A stretch of 64,000 nt of DNA from DATBHZ01 sp036557185 (lineage in GTDB: Bacteria; Actinomycetota; Acidimicrobiia; IMCC26256; JAENVU01). Position 1 is the stretch's first letter. Each line of letters begins with the position of its first letter. A program made the position numbers and the translations under genes. The notes under the pieces are model-generated. The model was not told the origin of the DNA. It did no database searches and saw only the letters and a program-made list of their open reading frames with translations. This document shows positions 18,545-27,409 of the stretch, piece by piece. Location of the stretch: positions 1 through 64,000 of the forward strand of contig DATBHZ010000049.1 of assembly GCA_036557185.1 (NCBI GenBank). The letters run 5' to 3'.

Positions 18545-19687
18545 ATGGCAGTTGCGCCCCCCGGTTTCGTGCCGCCGCCGTATCCGCACGACCGTCTCGA
18601 CGCGCTCCGCCGTCTTGCCGATGCCGTGCCGGGCGGCTTGGTCGATTGCTCGGTGGGCAACCCTGTCGACCCGATCCCCGAGGTCGCGTTGCGCGCGCTC
18701 GCCGATGCGGCGCCCCGAGCCACGGGATATCCGGCTGCGATCGGGAGCGTGGAGCTGCGCGCCGCTGCCTCGGCGTGGTTGGCGCGGAGGCTCGCAGTCG
18801 ACGTACCCGCGGACGCGATCGTGGCGTGCATCGGCACCAAGGAGCTCGTGGCCTCCTTGCCTCGGCTGTTGGTCCTGCGCGACCCGAGCCGCGACACCGT
18901 CCTCTACCCGGCGGTCTCCTATCCCACCTACGCCATGGGAGCGCAGCTTGCGGGCTTGCGCGCCGTGCCCGTCCCTGTCGACGACGAGTGGTGTCTCGAT
19001 CTCGGTCGCGTCGCGAGCTCCGACAGCGAGCGGGCGCTCATGCTGTGGACGAACGATCCGAGCAACCCGACCGCGGCGATCGCCGGGCCCGGTCGGACGC
19101 GCGCCGCAGTGGAGTGGGCCCGTGAGCGCGGCATCGTCCTCGCTGCAGACGAGTGCTACGTCGAATTTTCGGTCGGGCCGCCCTCCACGGCACTCGCTGC
19201 AGGCTCGAGCGGCATCCTCGCCGTGCACTCGCTGTCGAAGCGCTCGAACATGGCGGGCTTCCGCCTCGGTTTCGTTGCAGGTGATCCGCAGCTCATCCAC
19301 TACATCGGTGAGACGCGCAGGCACGCGGGCCTTATGGTCCCGGCTCCCCTCCAGGCGGCGGGCGCCGCGGCGCTCGCGGACGACGCGCATGTCGATGCGC
19401 AACGCGCGATCTACACGGATCGCAGGGCGCTGGTGGTCGACGGATTGGGTCGTCATGGATTGGTGCATGACGGCGGTCCGGTTCCGTTCTACCTGTGGCT
19501 TCGATCGGAGACCGGCCACGACGACGGTTGGGAGATCGCCGCGCGGCTCGCCGAAGCCGGGACGCTCGTGGCACCGGGCAACCTCTACGGCCCGGCCGGC
19601 GCGGATCACGTCCGGCTCGCGCTCACCCAGCCGACCGCTCGGCTCGAGCTGGCGGTCGAGCGGCTGACCGCGTCCGCGACCGCGTAG
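18545..19687 (+). CDS. dapC: succinyldiaminopimelate transaminase
   Basis: PLP-dependent class I/II aminotransferase, 380 residues. The cofactor lysine is K232 in SLSKRSNMAGFR, with NDPSNPT upstream and DECYVEF containing the PLP-contacting aspartate. Immediate linkage to dapD and dapE supports the DapC assignment, which makes N-succinyl-LL-diaminopimelate from the keto acid. By sequence alone it could be another small-substrate aminotransferase. ATG start 9 bases after hflX. Confidence 0.85.
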   Translation: MAVAPPGFVPPPYPHDRLDALRRLADAVPGGLVDCSVGNPVDPIPEVALRALADAAPRATGYPAAIGSVELRAAASAWLARRLAVDVPADAIVACIGTKELVASLPRLLVLRDPSRDTVLYPAVSYPTYAMGAQLAGLRAVPVPVDDEWCLDLGRVASSDSERALMLWTNDPSNPTAAIAGPGRTRAAVEWARERGIVLAADECYVEFSVGPPSTALAAGSSGILAVHSLSKRSNMAGFRLGFVAGDPQLIHYIGETRRHAGLMVPAPLQAAGAAALADDAHVDAQRAIYTDRRALVVDGLGRHGLVHDGGPVPFYLWLRSETGHDDGWEIAARLAEAGTLVAPGNLYGPAGADHVRLALTQPTARLELAVERLTASATA

Positions 19688-19697
19688 CCTCGGTCCG

Positions 19698-20534
19698 ATG
19701 TCCGATCTGTCGGAGCTCGAAGCGCAGATCACGCAGCTGTGGGAGGCGCGTGACGATCTCTCCGCGGTGATGCCGGAGCCGGACGCGTCCGCCGTGGTGC
19801 ACCGGGCGATCGATCTGCTCGACAGCGGCCAGGCGCGTGTCGCGGAGGTCTCCGACGGCGAGGTCCTCGTGCACCAGTGGCTCAAGCAGGCGATCCTCCT
19901 GCTCTTCCGGCTGTCGGACATGAGCACCACGGAGCTCGGACCCTTCGAGTACCGCGACAAGATCCCGCTGAAGCACGACTACGAGGCTGCCGGCGTCCGG
20001 GTGGTCCCCGGCGCCTCCGCACGGTGGGGAGCGCACCTCGCTCCCGGTGTCGTCATGATGCCCAGCTACGTGAACATCGGCGCGTACGTCGGTGCGGACA
20101 CGATGGTCGACACCTGGGCGACCGTCGGATCGTGCGCGCAGATCGGCGCGCGGGTGCATCTGTCCGGCGGTGTCGGCATCGGCGGCGTCCTCGAGCCGCC
20201 GCAGGCTGCCCCGGTGATGGTGGGTGACGAGGCCATGATCGGGTCGCGGTCCATGATCGTGAACGGCGCTCGCGTCGGCACCGGGGCGGTCATCGGCTCG
20301 GGATGCATCCTCACCGCCTCGGTTCCGGTGATCGATGCCGAGACCGGTGAGGAGCTGAGCCGAGGCGTCGTGCCCGACTGGTGTGTTGCCGTCGGGGCGA
20401 CGCGACCGCGCACCTTTCCGGGCGGTGAGTTCGGGATGCCGTGCGTGCTCGTCATCCAGCGACTCACCGAGGGTGAGCGTCACGACGGCGCCAAGCTGAA
20501 CGAGATCCTGCGCGAGCGCGGGGTCGCCACGTAG
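19698..20534 (+). CDS. dapD: tetrahydrodipicolinate N-succinyltransferase
   Basis: 278 residues. Acyltransferase with left-handed beta-helix hexapeptide repeats at about residues 110-215 (GVVMMPSYVNIGAYVGADTM and following). It succinylates tetrahydrodipicolinate. The segment FEYRDKIPLKHDYEAAGVRVVPG is characteristic of DapD. Start ATG 19698 is 10 bases after dapC; its stop shares one base with the dapE start. Confidence 0.92.
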   Translation: MSDLSELEAQITQLWEARDDLSAVMPEPDASAVVHRAIDLLDSGQARVAEVSDGEVLVHQWLKQAILLLFRLSDMSTTELGPFEYRDKIPLKHDYEAAGVRVVPGASARWGAHLAPGVVMMPSYVNIGAYVGADTMVDTWATVGSCAQIGARVHLSGGVGIGGVLEPPQAAPVMVGDEAMIGSRSMIVNGARVGTGAVIGSGCILTASVPVIDAETGEELSRGVVPDWCVAVGATRPRTFPGGEFGMPCVLVIQRLTEGERHDGAKLNEILRERGVAT

Positions 20535-21610
20535 TGGACGCCGGCACCCTTCTCGGGATCACCGAGGAGCTGTGCGCGGTTCCGTCGGTCAGCGGCAACG
20601 AGGCGTTGCTCGCAGACCTCGTCGAGCAGCGCCTGAGGGCCGAGGCACCGGAGCTCCGCGTCGACCGGCTCGGCAACAACGTGGTTGCCCGCACCGAGCA
20701 CGGGCACGACAAGCGTGTGGTGCTGGGCGGGCACCTCGACACGGTGCCGTCGAACGGCAATGCCGCGCCCGAGCGCGAGGGCGACACGCTGCACGGGCTC
20801 GGCACCGCCGACATGAAGGGCGGGCTGGCGATCCTCCTCGCGCTCGCGGCTGCCGCGGGCCACGCCACGGACCACGGATCGGTGCGCTTCGACACGACCT
20901 ATGTGTTCTATGAGGCGGAGGAGATCGCGGACGAGTTCAACGGTCTCCGCAAGCTCTTCGCCGAGCGGCCCGCGTGGTTGGCGGGCGATCTCGCGTTGCT
21001 GCTCGAGCCGACCGCCGGTTGGCTCGAAGCGGGTTGCCAGGGGACGGTGCACGTGCGCGCAACGTTCCGCGGTGAGCGGGCCCACTCGGCGCGCCCGTGG
21101 AAAGGTCGCAATGCGATCCACCGTGCCGCGCCCGTCCTCGAGCACCTTGCGAGGCAGGAGACCGCGGTGATGGAGGTGGAGGGAGTGCCCTACCGCGAGT
21201 CGGTGCAGGTCGTGCGCATCGAGGGCGGGGTCGCGAACAACGTCGTCCCCGATGTCTGCTCGATCGTGGTGAACCGTCGCTTCGCGCCGATCTACTCGAC
21301 GGAAGAGGCGATCGCGCAGGTCGAGGCGCTGCTCGAGGGCGCGGACGAGCTCGAGATCCTGAACGCGTCGAACGCCGCGCCTCCCAACCTGCGTGATCCG
21401 CTCATCGCCGAGCTCGTCGGGACGTTCGATCTCGGCGTGCGCGCCAAGCTCGGCTGGACCGACGTCGCGCGTTTCGCCGCCGCCGGCATGCCCGCCGCGA
21501 ACTTCGGCCCCGGCGATCCTGAGCTGGCGCACACCGCGGACGAAGAGGTGACCGGTGAGGCGCTCGACGGCTGTTATGCGGTGCTCGGGAGGTTCCTCGG
21601 CCTCGCTTGA
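20534..21610 (+). CDS. dapE: succinyl-diaminopimelate desuccinylase
   Basis: Zinc-dependent M20-family amidohydrolase, 358 residues, removing succinate from N-succinyl-LL-diaminopimelate. The metal and catalytic motifs GGHLDTVPSNG, GTADMKGG and YEAEEI are all present, together with the dimerization domain in the middle. GTG 20534 overlaps the last base of dapD. It ends 28 bases from the convergent lexA gene. Confidence 0.92.
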   Translation: MDAGTLLGITEELCAVPSVSGNEALLADLVEQRLRAEAPELRVDRLGNNVVARTEHGHDKRVVLGGHLDTVPSNGNAAPEREGDTLHGLGTADMKGGLAILLALAAAAGHATDHGSVRFDTTYVFYEAEEIADEFNGLRKLFAERPAWLAGDLALLLEPTAGWLEAGCQGTVHVRATFRGERAHSARPWKGRNAIHRAAPVLEHLARQETAVMEVEGVPYRESVQVVRIEGGVANNVVPDVCSIVVNRRFAPIYSTEEAIAQVEALLEGADELEILNASNAAPPNLRDPLIAELVGTFDLGVRAKLGWTDVARFAAAGMPAANFGPGDPELAHTADEEVTGEALDGCYAVLGRFLGLA

Positions 21611-21638
21611 GGGCGCGTGAGCGACTCGCGATCGACCC

Positions 21639-22274
21639 TCAGAGGCGGCGCAGCACGGTGACGACCTTGCCGTAGATCGCGACCTCGGACGGGTCGAACA
21701 CCATGTCCTCGAGCGTGTCGTTCTGGGGTCGCAGGACGATCTTGCTCCGCTTGCGCTGGAACGTCTTGACCGTCGCCTCCTCACCGGGGATGCCCGCCAC
21801 GACGACGTCGCCGTTCTCGGCGGTCTCCTGTTGGCGGACGACGACGTAGTCGCGGTCGAAGATGCCGGCGTCGATCATGGAATCACCCCGGACGCGGAGC
21901 ATGAACAGCTGACCGTCGCCCGTGAAGTCCTCGGGGATCGGGAAGGTCTCCTCGATGTTCTCGGCTGCGAGCACCCCGGTGCCCGCAGCGACGTCGCCGA
22001 CGAGGGGTACGTGACGCACGGGGCGGCGGTCGACGACCGCGCCGGAGCCCGGCTCGAAGCGCACCTCGAGAGCGCGTGGCTTGGTGGGATCGCGGTGCAG
22101 GTAGCCCTTGTCCTGCAGGGCGGCGAGGTGCGCGTGCACGGTCGAGCTCGAGGAGAGGCCGATCGCCTCGCCGATCTCCCGCACGCTCGGCGGGTACCCA
22201 CGGCGGCGGATCTCGCTGTCGATGAAGTCCAGCACCTGCTGCTGGCGAGCGGTGAGGGGAGCCGGTTCGGTCAT
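21639..22274 (-). CDS. lexA: SOS repressor LexA
   Basis: 211 residues. The N-terminal winged helix-turn-helix (LTARQQQVLDFIDSEIRRRGYPPSVREIGEAIGLSSSSTVH is one conserved block at residues 7-47) binds SOS boxes. The C-terminal S24 protease domain has the self-cleavage site A97-G98, catalytic serine S132 in RGDSMIDAG and lysine K170 in ATVKTF. The start at ATG 22274 fits the family N-terminus; an upstream in-frame ATG at 22343 would lie inside the operator region. Three SOS boxes precede it, showing autoregulation. Confidence 0.96.
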   Translation of the reverse strand: MTEPAPLTARQQQVLDFIDSEIRRRGYPPSVREIGEAIGLSSSSTVHAHLAALQDKGYLHRDPTKPRALEVRFEPGSGAVVDRRPVRHVPLVGDVAAGTGVLAAENIEETFPIPEDFTGDGQLFMLRVRGDSMIDAGIFDRDYVVVRQQETAENGDVVVAGIPGEEATVKTFQRKRSKIVLRPQNDTLEDMVFDPSEVAIYGKVVTVLRRL

Positions 22275-22290
22275 GCCGGCGACCGTAACA

Positions 22291-22304
22291 CGACCAGGTG
22301 TTCG
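22291..22304. promoter_or_regulatory. SOS box 1 (lexA-proximal)
   Basis: CGACCAGGTGTTCG matches the CGAAC-N4-GTTCG palindrome with one mismatch. It lies 17 bases upstream of the lexA start codon. Confidence 0.6.
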
Positions 22305-22307
22305 GAG

Positions 22308-22321
22308 CAAACATCTGTTCG
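22308..22321. promoter_or_regulatory. SOS box 2 (middle)
   Basis: CAAACATCTGTTCG matches the SOS palindrome with one mismatch. It is centred 17 bases from box 1, in the shared lexA / LysM-gene control region. Confidence 0.65.
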
Positions 22322-22329
22322 AATTTTGC

Positions 22330-22359
22330 TTGACTCCGAACATGCGTTCGTGGTGTCAT
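22330..22359 (+). promoter_or_regulatory. promoter of the SOS LysM gene
   Basis: TTGACT at 22330-22335 and TGTCAT at 22354-22359 with an 18-base spacer that contains the perfect SOS box 3. Direction is toward the LysM gene at 22487. Confidence 0.5.
22337..22350. promoter_or_regulatory. SOS box 3 (perfect)
   Basis: CGAACATGCGTTCG is a perfect SOS palindrome, placed within the candidate forward promoter of the divergent LysM gene. It should control that gene and probably lexA. Confidence 0.9.
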
Positions 22360-22486
22360 GGATGCCCGGCAAGGGGGTCGCCCGGGCCGTAGCTGTCACA
22401 CCCCTGTGGTTCGCTGCGCAGAGGCACGACCGGCAAGAGAACGACCGGCAAGAGACCGAGCAAGAGAGATCGAGCAGGAGATCGAC

Positions 22487-22852
22487 ATGGCCGCGGTCCT
22501 GACCACGACGACACCTCGACCCACGGGCGCCGGATTCACGGCCCGGCCCTGTCGGCACGTCCACGGTGTGTCGCCCGCCACCTTCCGGCGTCGCCGCCTG
22601 GCGGCGCTGCTGATCGGCGGCGTCGTGGTCCTGGCAGCGGGACGGGCGGGTGCGGCGCTCGGAAGCTCACCCCTCGCGGCTTCCGAGCGCCGCCCGTCGG
22701 TCGTGCACTACGTGGTCCGCCCAGGCGACTCGCTCTGGACCGTCGCGCATCATGTGGCGCCGAGCACCGACCCACGCGAGGTCATCGACGAGCTCGGCCA
22801 TGTCTACGGCGACCAGCTGATTCCCGGCGAGGAGATCACGTGGCAACCGTGA
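22487..22852 (+). CDS. LysM-domain membrane protein, likely SOS division inhibitor
   Basis: 121 residues. A basic N-terminus, one membrane segment at about 38-58, and an extracytoplasmic LysM domain at 73-120 (VVHYVVRPGDSLWTVAHHV ... IPGEEITW). It is divergent from lexA and upstream of nrdR, the same order as Rv2720 (lexA), Rv2719c and Rv2718c (nrdR) in Mycobacterium tuberculosis. Rv2719c and Bacillus YneA are DNA-damage-induced LysM proteins that stop cell division. The SOS box in its promoter supports the same role. ATG 22487 follows GCAGGAG. Confidence 0.8.
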   Translation: MAAVLTTTTPRPTGAGFTARPCRHVHGVSPATFRRRRLAALLIGGVVVLAAGRAGAALGSSPLAASERRPSVVHYVVRPGDSLWTVAHHVAPSTDPREVIDELGHVYGDQLIPGEEITWQP

Positions 22853-22915
22853 TCACGCCCTCTCCGGTGCGGCGCGCCCGGCGCGCGGTCCGGGTGCAGT
22901 CGGTAGCTTGGAGCC

Positions 22916-23398
22916 GTGCGCTGCCCGTTCTGCAAGGAGCTCGACGACAAGGTGGTCGACTCGCGGACAGCCGAGAACGGCGCGGCGATCCGCCGCCGCC
23001 GTGAGTGCCTCGGATGCGGTCGGCGCTTCACGACGTACGAGCGGCTCGACACCGCGCCGGTCCTGGTGGTCAAGCGCTCAGGTGTGAAGGAGCCGTTCGA
23101 CCGGGCCAAGCTCGCCGAGGGCATCGCGGCCGCGGCCGCGGGCCGGCCGATCGAGCAGGGCGTCATCGACGACATGGCGGGGGCGATCGAGGAGCAAGCT
23201 CGTGAGGTGGGGCCGGAGGTTCCGAGCGAGGTCCTCGGCCTCAAGGTGCTCGATGCGCTGCGGACGCTCGACCAGGTGGCGTACCTGCGGTTCGCCTCCG
23301 TCTACAAGGGCTTCGAGGATGTCGCCGACTTCGAGCGGGAGGTGGTCCTGCTCCAGAAGACCACTGCCCCCAAACGGCGTCCCGCCACGCGTTCCTAG
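22916..23398 (+). CDS. nrdR: transcriptional regulator NrdR
   Basis: 160 residues. Zinc ribbon with cysteines C3, C6, C31 and C34, followed by an ATP-cone domain (about 49-139) that senses ATP/dATP. It represses ribonucleotide reductase genes. The next gene is nrdJ, so it probably controls that reductase; a palindrome in the intervening region is a candidate operator. GTG start, 63 bases after the LysM gene. Confidence 0.95.
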   Translation: MRCPFCKELDDKVVDSRTAENGAAIRRRRECLGCGRRFTTYERLDTAPVLVVKRSGVKEPFDRAKLAEGIAAAAAGRPIEQGVIDDMAGAIEEQAREVGPEVPSEVLGLKVLDALRTLDQVAYLRFASVYKGFEDVADFEREVVLLQKTTAPKRRPATRS

Positions 23399-23445
23399 CC
23401 GTTCCCGCAGGTCCGGGGCTTTCGTGGGAGTTTCCGACGAAACGG

Positions 23446-23475
23446 TTGACATGCGTGGAACTTCAGTGTTGTAAT
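23446..23475 (+). promoter_or_regulatory. nrdJ promoter
   Basis: A perfect -35 TTGACA at 23446-23451 and -10 TGTAAT at 23470-23475 with 18-base spacing, about 150 bases upstream of nrdJ. It is among the best promoter matches in the window. Confidence 0.7.
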
Positions 23476-23506
23476 TCACCCCCATCTCGCGGTGGGTGTG
23501 TCGGCA

Positions 23507-23524
23507 ACCACAACATCTTGTGGT
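23507..23524. promoter_or_regulatory. palindrome, candidate NrdR operator
   Basis: ACCACAACATCTTGTGGT has perfect 7-bp arms around a 4-base centre. NrdR boxes are about 16-bp palindromes with CACWA...TWGTG-like arms, so the fit is partial. It lies just downstream of the expected transcription start of nrdJ, and could instead be an RNA hairpin. Confidence 0.45.
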
Positions 23525-23622
23525 AGACGGACATCAGAGATCGGGAAGGCTCCAAAGAGGATCAAGCAGCAGGACACCGGTCGAGATCGCCGGGCCCGGG
23601 CCCGGGGACGGGAGTGCATTCG

Positions 23623-26415
23623 ATGGCGTTGGCGCCGGAGCAGGTCGGGATCGGGATCCGTCGGTTCTTCACGGCGGAGGGTGATCATCCGTACGAGTCG
23701 GTCGAGTGGGAGCGCCGCGACGCGCGCATCCCGAACTACAAGGGCGGCCCGGACGCGTTCTTCCAGCCCGATGTCGAGTTCCCGGTCACGTGGTCGCTCA
23801 ACGCGACGAACATCGTCGCCCAGAAGTACTTCCGCGGCACGCTCGGCACCAGCGAGCGCGAGTGGTCGCTGCGTCAGGTCATCGATCGCGTCGCCGACAC
23901 CATCACCGACTGGGGTGTGCGCGACGGGTACTTCATCGACGAGGCGGAGGCGGACGCGTTCCGCTCCGAGCTCAAGTTCATCCTCGTGCACCAGCGCGCC
24001 GCGTTCAATTCTCCGGTGTGGTTCAACATCGGCGTCGCGAACGTCCCGCAGCAGGCTTCGGCGTGCTTCATCCTCTCCGTCGAGGACACGATGGACGGGA
24101 TCCTCAACTGGTACCGCGAGGAGGGGATCATCTTCAAGGGCGGCTCGGGGTCCGGCATCAACCTGAGCAACATCCGCTCCAGCCAGGAGGGGCTGAAGGG
24201 CGGCGGCACGGCGAGCGGTCCGGTGAGCTTCATGCGCGGGGCCGATGCGTCGGCAGGCACGATCAAGTCGGGCGGCAAGACGCGGCGCGCCGCCAAGATG
24301 GTCATCCTCAACGTCGACCATCCCGACGTCGAAGAGTTCATCTGGTGCAAGAGCCACGAGGAGGAGAAGGCCCGTGCGCTCGCCGAGGCGGGTTTCGACA
24401 TGGACCTCGACGGCCGTGACAGCCACTCGATCCAGTACCAGAACGCGAACAACTCGGTGCGGGTCACCGACGCGTTCATGCGTGCCGTCGTCGACGACAA
24501 GGACTGGGAGCTGAAGTCAGTCACGACCGGTGACACGATCAAGACGTTGCGGGCGCGCGATCTCATGCGCCAGATCTCGGAAGCCGCCTGGGGCTGCGCC
24601 GACCCGGGCATGCAGTTCGACACCACGATCAACCGCTGGCACACCGCCGCGACCACGGGCCGGATCAACGCATCCAACCCGTGCTCCGAGTACATGCACC
24701 TCGACAACTCCGCGTGCAACCTGGCGAGCATCAACCTTCTGAAGTACCTCGACGAGGGCGGCAACTTCGACATCGAGGGCTACCAGCACACGATCGAGGT
24801 GATGTTCACCGCGCAGGAGATCCTCGTCGGCAACGCCGACTACCCGACGCCCGCGATCGCCGAGACCAGCCGTCAGTTCCGCCAGCTCGGGCTGGGATAC
24901 GCGAACCTCGGCGCGCTCCTGATGGCCGAGGGCCTGCCCTACGACTCGCCGGGCGGCCGCGCCTGGGCAGCGTCGCTCACCGCGCTCATGACCGGGCACG
25001 CCTACGCGACGAGCGCACGCACCGCCGGGCGGATGGGCCCGTTCGCCGGCTACGCCGAGAACCGGGATTCGATGCTCGACGTGCTCCGCATGCACCGGGC
25101 CGAGGCCGCCAAGATCGACGAGGAGCTGGTGCCGCCCGAGCTGCTCTCGGCGGCGCAGCGGGCATGGGACGACGCCGTCGAGCTCGGTGAGGTCCACGGC
25201 ATCCGCAACTCGCAGGCCACGGTGCTCGCGCCCACCGGCACCATCGGCCTGATGATGGACTGCGACACCACTGGCATCGAGCCGGACCTCGCCCTCACGA
25301 AGGCGAAGAAGCTGGTCGGTGGGGGCACGATGTTCATCGTCAACCAGACGATCCCGCGTGCCCTGCGCAAGCTCGGCTACACCGACGGCCAGATCGACGC
25401 GATCGTCGGCTACATCGACGAGCACAAGACGATCGTCGGCGCGCCCGAGTTCCGCCTCGAAGACCTGCCGGTGTTCGCGTGCTCGATGGGTGACAACACG
25501 ATCGAGTACATGGGCCACGTCACGATGATGGGAGCGGTCCAGCCCTTCATCTCCGGTGCGATCAGCAAGACCGTCAACATGCCCGAGGACGTCTCGGTCG
25601 AGGACGTCGAGCAGCTGCACCTCGAGGCGTGGAGGCTCGGTCTCAAGGCCGTCGCCATCTATCGCGACAACTGCAAGGTCGGCCAGCCGCTCAGCACGCA
25701 GCGGAAGAGCGACGAGGACGTCCCCGTCGACGGCGAGCCGCGGGTCGAGCGGATCGTCGAGCACGTCATCGTGCAGGAGCCGGTCCGGCAGAAGCTGCCG
25801 AGGGTCAGGACCTCGAAGACGTTCTCGTTCCGAGTCGCCGATTGTCACGGCTACGTGACCGTGGGCGAGTTCGAGGACGGACGTCCAGGTGAGCTGTTCC
25901 TCAAGGTGGCGAAGCAGGGCTCGACGCTGTCCGGGATCATGGACGCGATGGCGATCGCCGTGAGCATGGGCCTGCAGTACGGCGTGCCGCTCGAGGCGTT
26001 CGTCGAGAAGTTCACGAACACTCGCTTCGAGCCGGCCGGGATGACCGACGATCCCGACATCCGGTTCGCGACGAGCCTCGCCGACTACATCTTCCGCCGG
26101 CTCGCCGTGGAATACCTCGACGAGGCGAAGCGTCACGACATGGGCATCCTCACGGTGGGAGAGCGCCTGCAGCCCACGTTGCCCGGCGTCGAGGAGGCGG
26201 CGAACGCGGCCGCCACCGCACCGCTCCCGCCCGACGACCAGGCCCCTTCGGCGACGCTCGACATCCCGGCCCGGACCGAGCCCATCGTCGGCGACGAGCC
26301 GGCGCGGGTGCACGAGCGTGAGCACGTCCTCTGCTATGTCTGCGGCGACATCATGCAGCGCGCCGGTTCGTGCCACGCATGCCCGAGCTGCGGCGCCACC
26401 AGCGGCTGCTCGTAG
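23623..26415 (+). CDS. nrdJ: adenosylcobalamin-dependent ribonucleotide reductase (class II)
   Basis: About 930 residues. Reduces ribonucleotides to deoxyribonucleotides using a cobalamin radical, without oxygen demand. Class II marks: FNSPVWFNIG, ACFILSVEDTMDGI, NPCSEYMHLDNSACNLASINL with the active-site cysteine, APTGTIGLMMDCDTTGIEPD, and a cysteine-rich C-terminal tail (CYVCGDIMQRAGSCHACPSC). ATG 23623 is taken; GTG 23614 in the same frame adds three residues. It lies downstream of nrdR and a strong promoter. I see no cobalamin riboswitch in its leader. Confidence 0.95.
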   Translation: MALAPEQVGIGIRRFFTAEGDHPYESVEWERRDARIPNYKGGPDAFFQPDVEFPVTWSLNATNIVAQKYFRGTLGTSEREWSLRQVIDRVADTITDWGVRDGYFIDEAEADAFRSELKFILVHQRAAFNSPVWFNIGVANVPQQASACFILSVEDTMDGILNWYREEGIIFKGGSGSGINLSNIRSSQEGLKGGGTASGPVSFMRGADASAGTIKSGGKTRRAAKMVILNVDHPDVEEFIWCKSHEEEKARALAEAGFDMDLDGRDSHSIQYQNANNSVRVTDAFMRAVVDDKDWELKSVTTGDTIKTLRARDLMRQISEAAWGCADPGMQFDTTINRWHTAATTGRINASNPCSEYMHLDNSACNLASINLLKYLDEGGNFDIEGYQHTIEVMFTAQEILVGNADYPTPAIAETSRQFRQLGLGYANLGALLMAEGLPYDSPGGRAWAASLTALMTGHAYATSARTAGRMGPFAGYAENRDSMLDVLRMHRAEAAKIDEELVPPELLSAAQRAWDDAVELGEVHGIRNSQATVLAPTGTIGLMMDCDTTGIEPDLALTKAKKLVGGGTMFIVNQTIPRALRKLGYTDGQIDAIVGYIDEHKTIVGAPEFRLEDLPVFACSMGDNTIEYMGHVTMMGAVQPFISGAISKTVNMPEDVSVEDVEQLHLEAWRLGLKAVAIYRDNCKVGQPLSTQRKSDEDVPVDGEPRVERIVEHVIVQEPVRQKLPRVRTSKTFSFRVADCHGYVTVGEFEDGRPGELFLKVAKQGSTLSGIMDAMAIAVSMGLQYGVPLEAFVEKFTNTRFEPAGMTDDPDIRFATSLADYIFRRLAVEYLDEAKRHDMGILTVGERLQPTLPGVEEAANAAATAPLPPDDQAPSATLDIPARTEPIVGDEPARVHEREHVLCYVCGDIMQRAGSCHACPSCGATSGCS

Positions 26416-26436
26416 ACGCGGGCTCGCTCTCGGAGC

Positions 26437-27342
26437 TCAGCCGCCGGACGGCGTCTCGACGCGGCGGGCGCGATCGGCGTCGGGCGCGCCCATGAGATCC
26501 GGGTGCAGGATCTGCGCGACGAGCTCCGCCCCGTCGACGACGCGGGGGCCCGGCCGGACGAAGTAGGAGTCGGCGTCGACCGCCCACACCTCGGCGTCGG
26601 GCGGCTGGCGGCGCCCGGCCACCAGGTCACGGGCGAGGTCGAAGGAGGCGTCGAGGTGGAAGCCACACGGCGCGACCAGCACGACGTCGGCCTTGGCTGA
26701 TCCGACCGTGGCCCAGTCGATGCGACGCGAGTCCGCGCCAGGATCGGCTTCGATCGGGTCACCGCCGCCGGCGTCGAGCAGGTCGGGCACCCAATGACCG
26801 GCGGAGAATGGCGGGTCGGTCCATTCGAGGAGCAGGACGGACCGCGGCGTGTGTCCTTCGAGCGCGGTCTCGAGGGCGGCGAGCCGCTCATCGAGTAACG
26901 CCACGGTCGCCCGGGCTTCGTCGGACGCGCCGAGCACCGCGCCGACATCGAGGATGGAGCGCAGGACCTCACGCAAGTTCCGCGGGTCGAGGGTGACGAC
27001 CTCCGCCGAGCAGCCGAGGTACTCCAACGCATCGTCGACGCGGTCGACGTCGACGGCGCACACAGCACAGAGATCCTGCGTGAGGACGACGTCCGCATCG
27101 AGCTCTGCGAGCGCATCCGCGTCCAGCCGGTAGAGGTCCTCGCCCGCCGCGATGCGGGCGGTGACCTCGGTGTCGATCTGGGCGGGCGTCAGACCCTCGG
27201 GAAGCGCGGAGGTCGAGACGACGCGCCGGCTGCGCGCATCGGGCGGGTAGTCACACTCGAAGGTCACACCGACCAGGTCGTCGCCGCGACCGAGGGCGAA
27301 CACGATCTCCGTTGCCGAGGGCAGCAACGAGACGACGCGCAC
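26437..27342 (-). CDS. cobalamin-binding (BtuF-like) protein without signal peptide
   Basis: 301 residues of the iron/cobalamin periplasmic-binding-protein fold: RVVSLLPSATEIVFALG at the start, DVVLTQDLCAVCAVD in the middle and a C-terminal lobe. GTG 27342 is chosen because the conserved fold begins there; no signal sequence or lipobox is visible, so it appears cytoplasmic, unlike true BtuF. No permease or ATPase for this substrate is nearby. It is convergent with nrdJ, the B12-dependent reductase, which may be coincidence. Confidence 0.7.
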   Translation of the reverse strand: MRVVSLLPSATEIVFALGRGDDLVGVTFECDYPPDARSRRVVSTSALPEGLTPAQIDTEVTARIAAGEDLYRLDADALAELDADVVLTQDLCAVCAVDVDRVDDALEYLGCSAEVVTLDPRNLREVLRSILDVGAVLGASDEARATVALLDERLAALETALEGHTPRSVLLLEWTDPPFSAGHWVPDLLDAGGGDPIEADPGADSRRIDWATVGSAKADVVLVAPCGFHLDASFDLARDLVAGRRQPPDAEVWAVDADSYFVRPGPRVVDGAELVAQILHPDLMGAPDADRARRVETPSGG

Positions 27343-27409
27343 GCCCGAATCGTACGGGGGTGGTGGGCCGTGGCCGGCCGGATCGGTTTGCACGTCGCCC
27401 TTTCCCTAG

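Noticed and set aside
23399..23613. Cobalamin riboswitch upstream of nrdJ
   Set aside because: No B12-box or GCCACTG element is visible; regulation by NrdR is a simpler reading.
24517..26376. Long antisense frame opposite nrdJ
   Set aside because: Shadow of the conserved reductase; no start signals or protein motifs.
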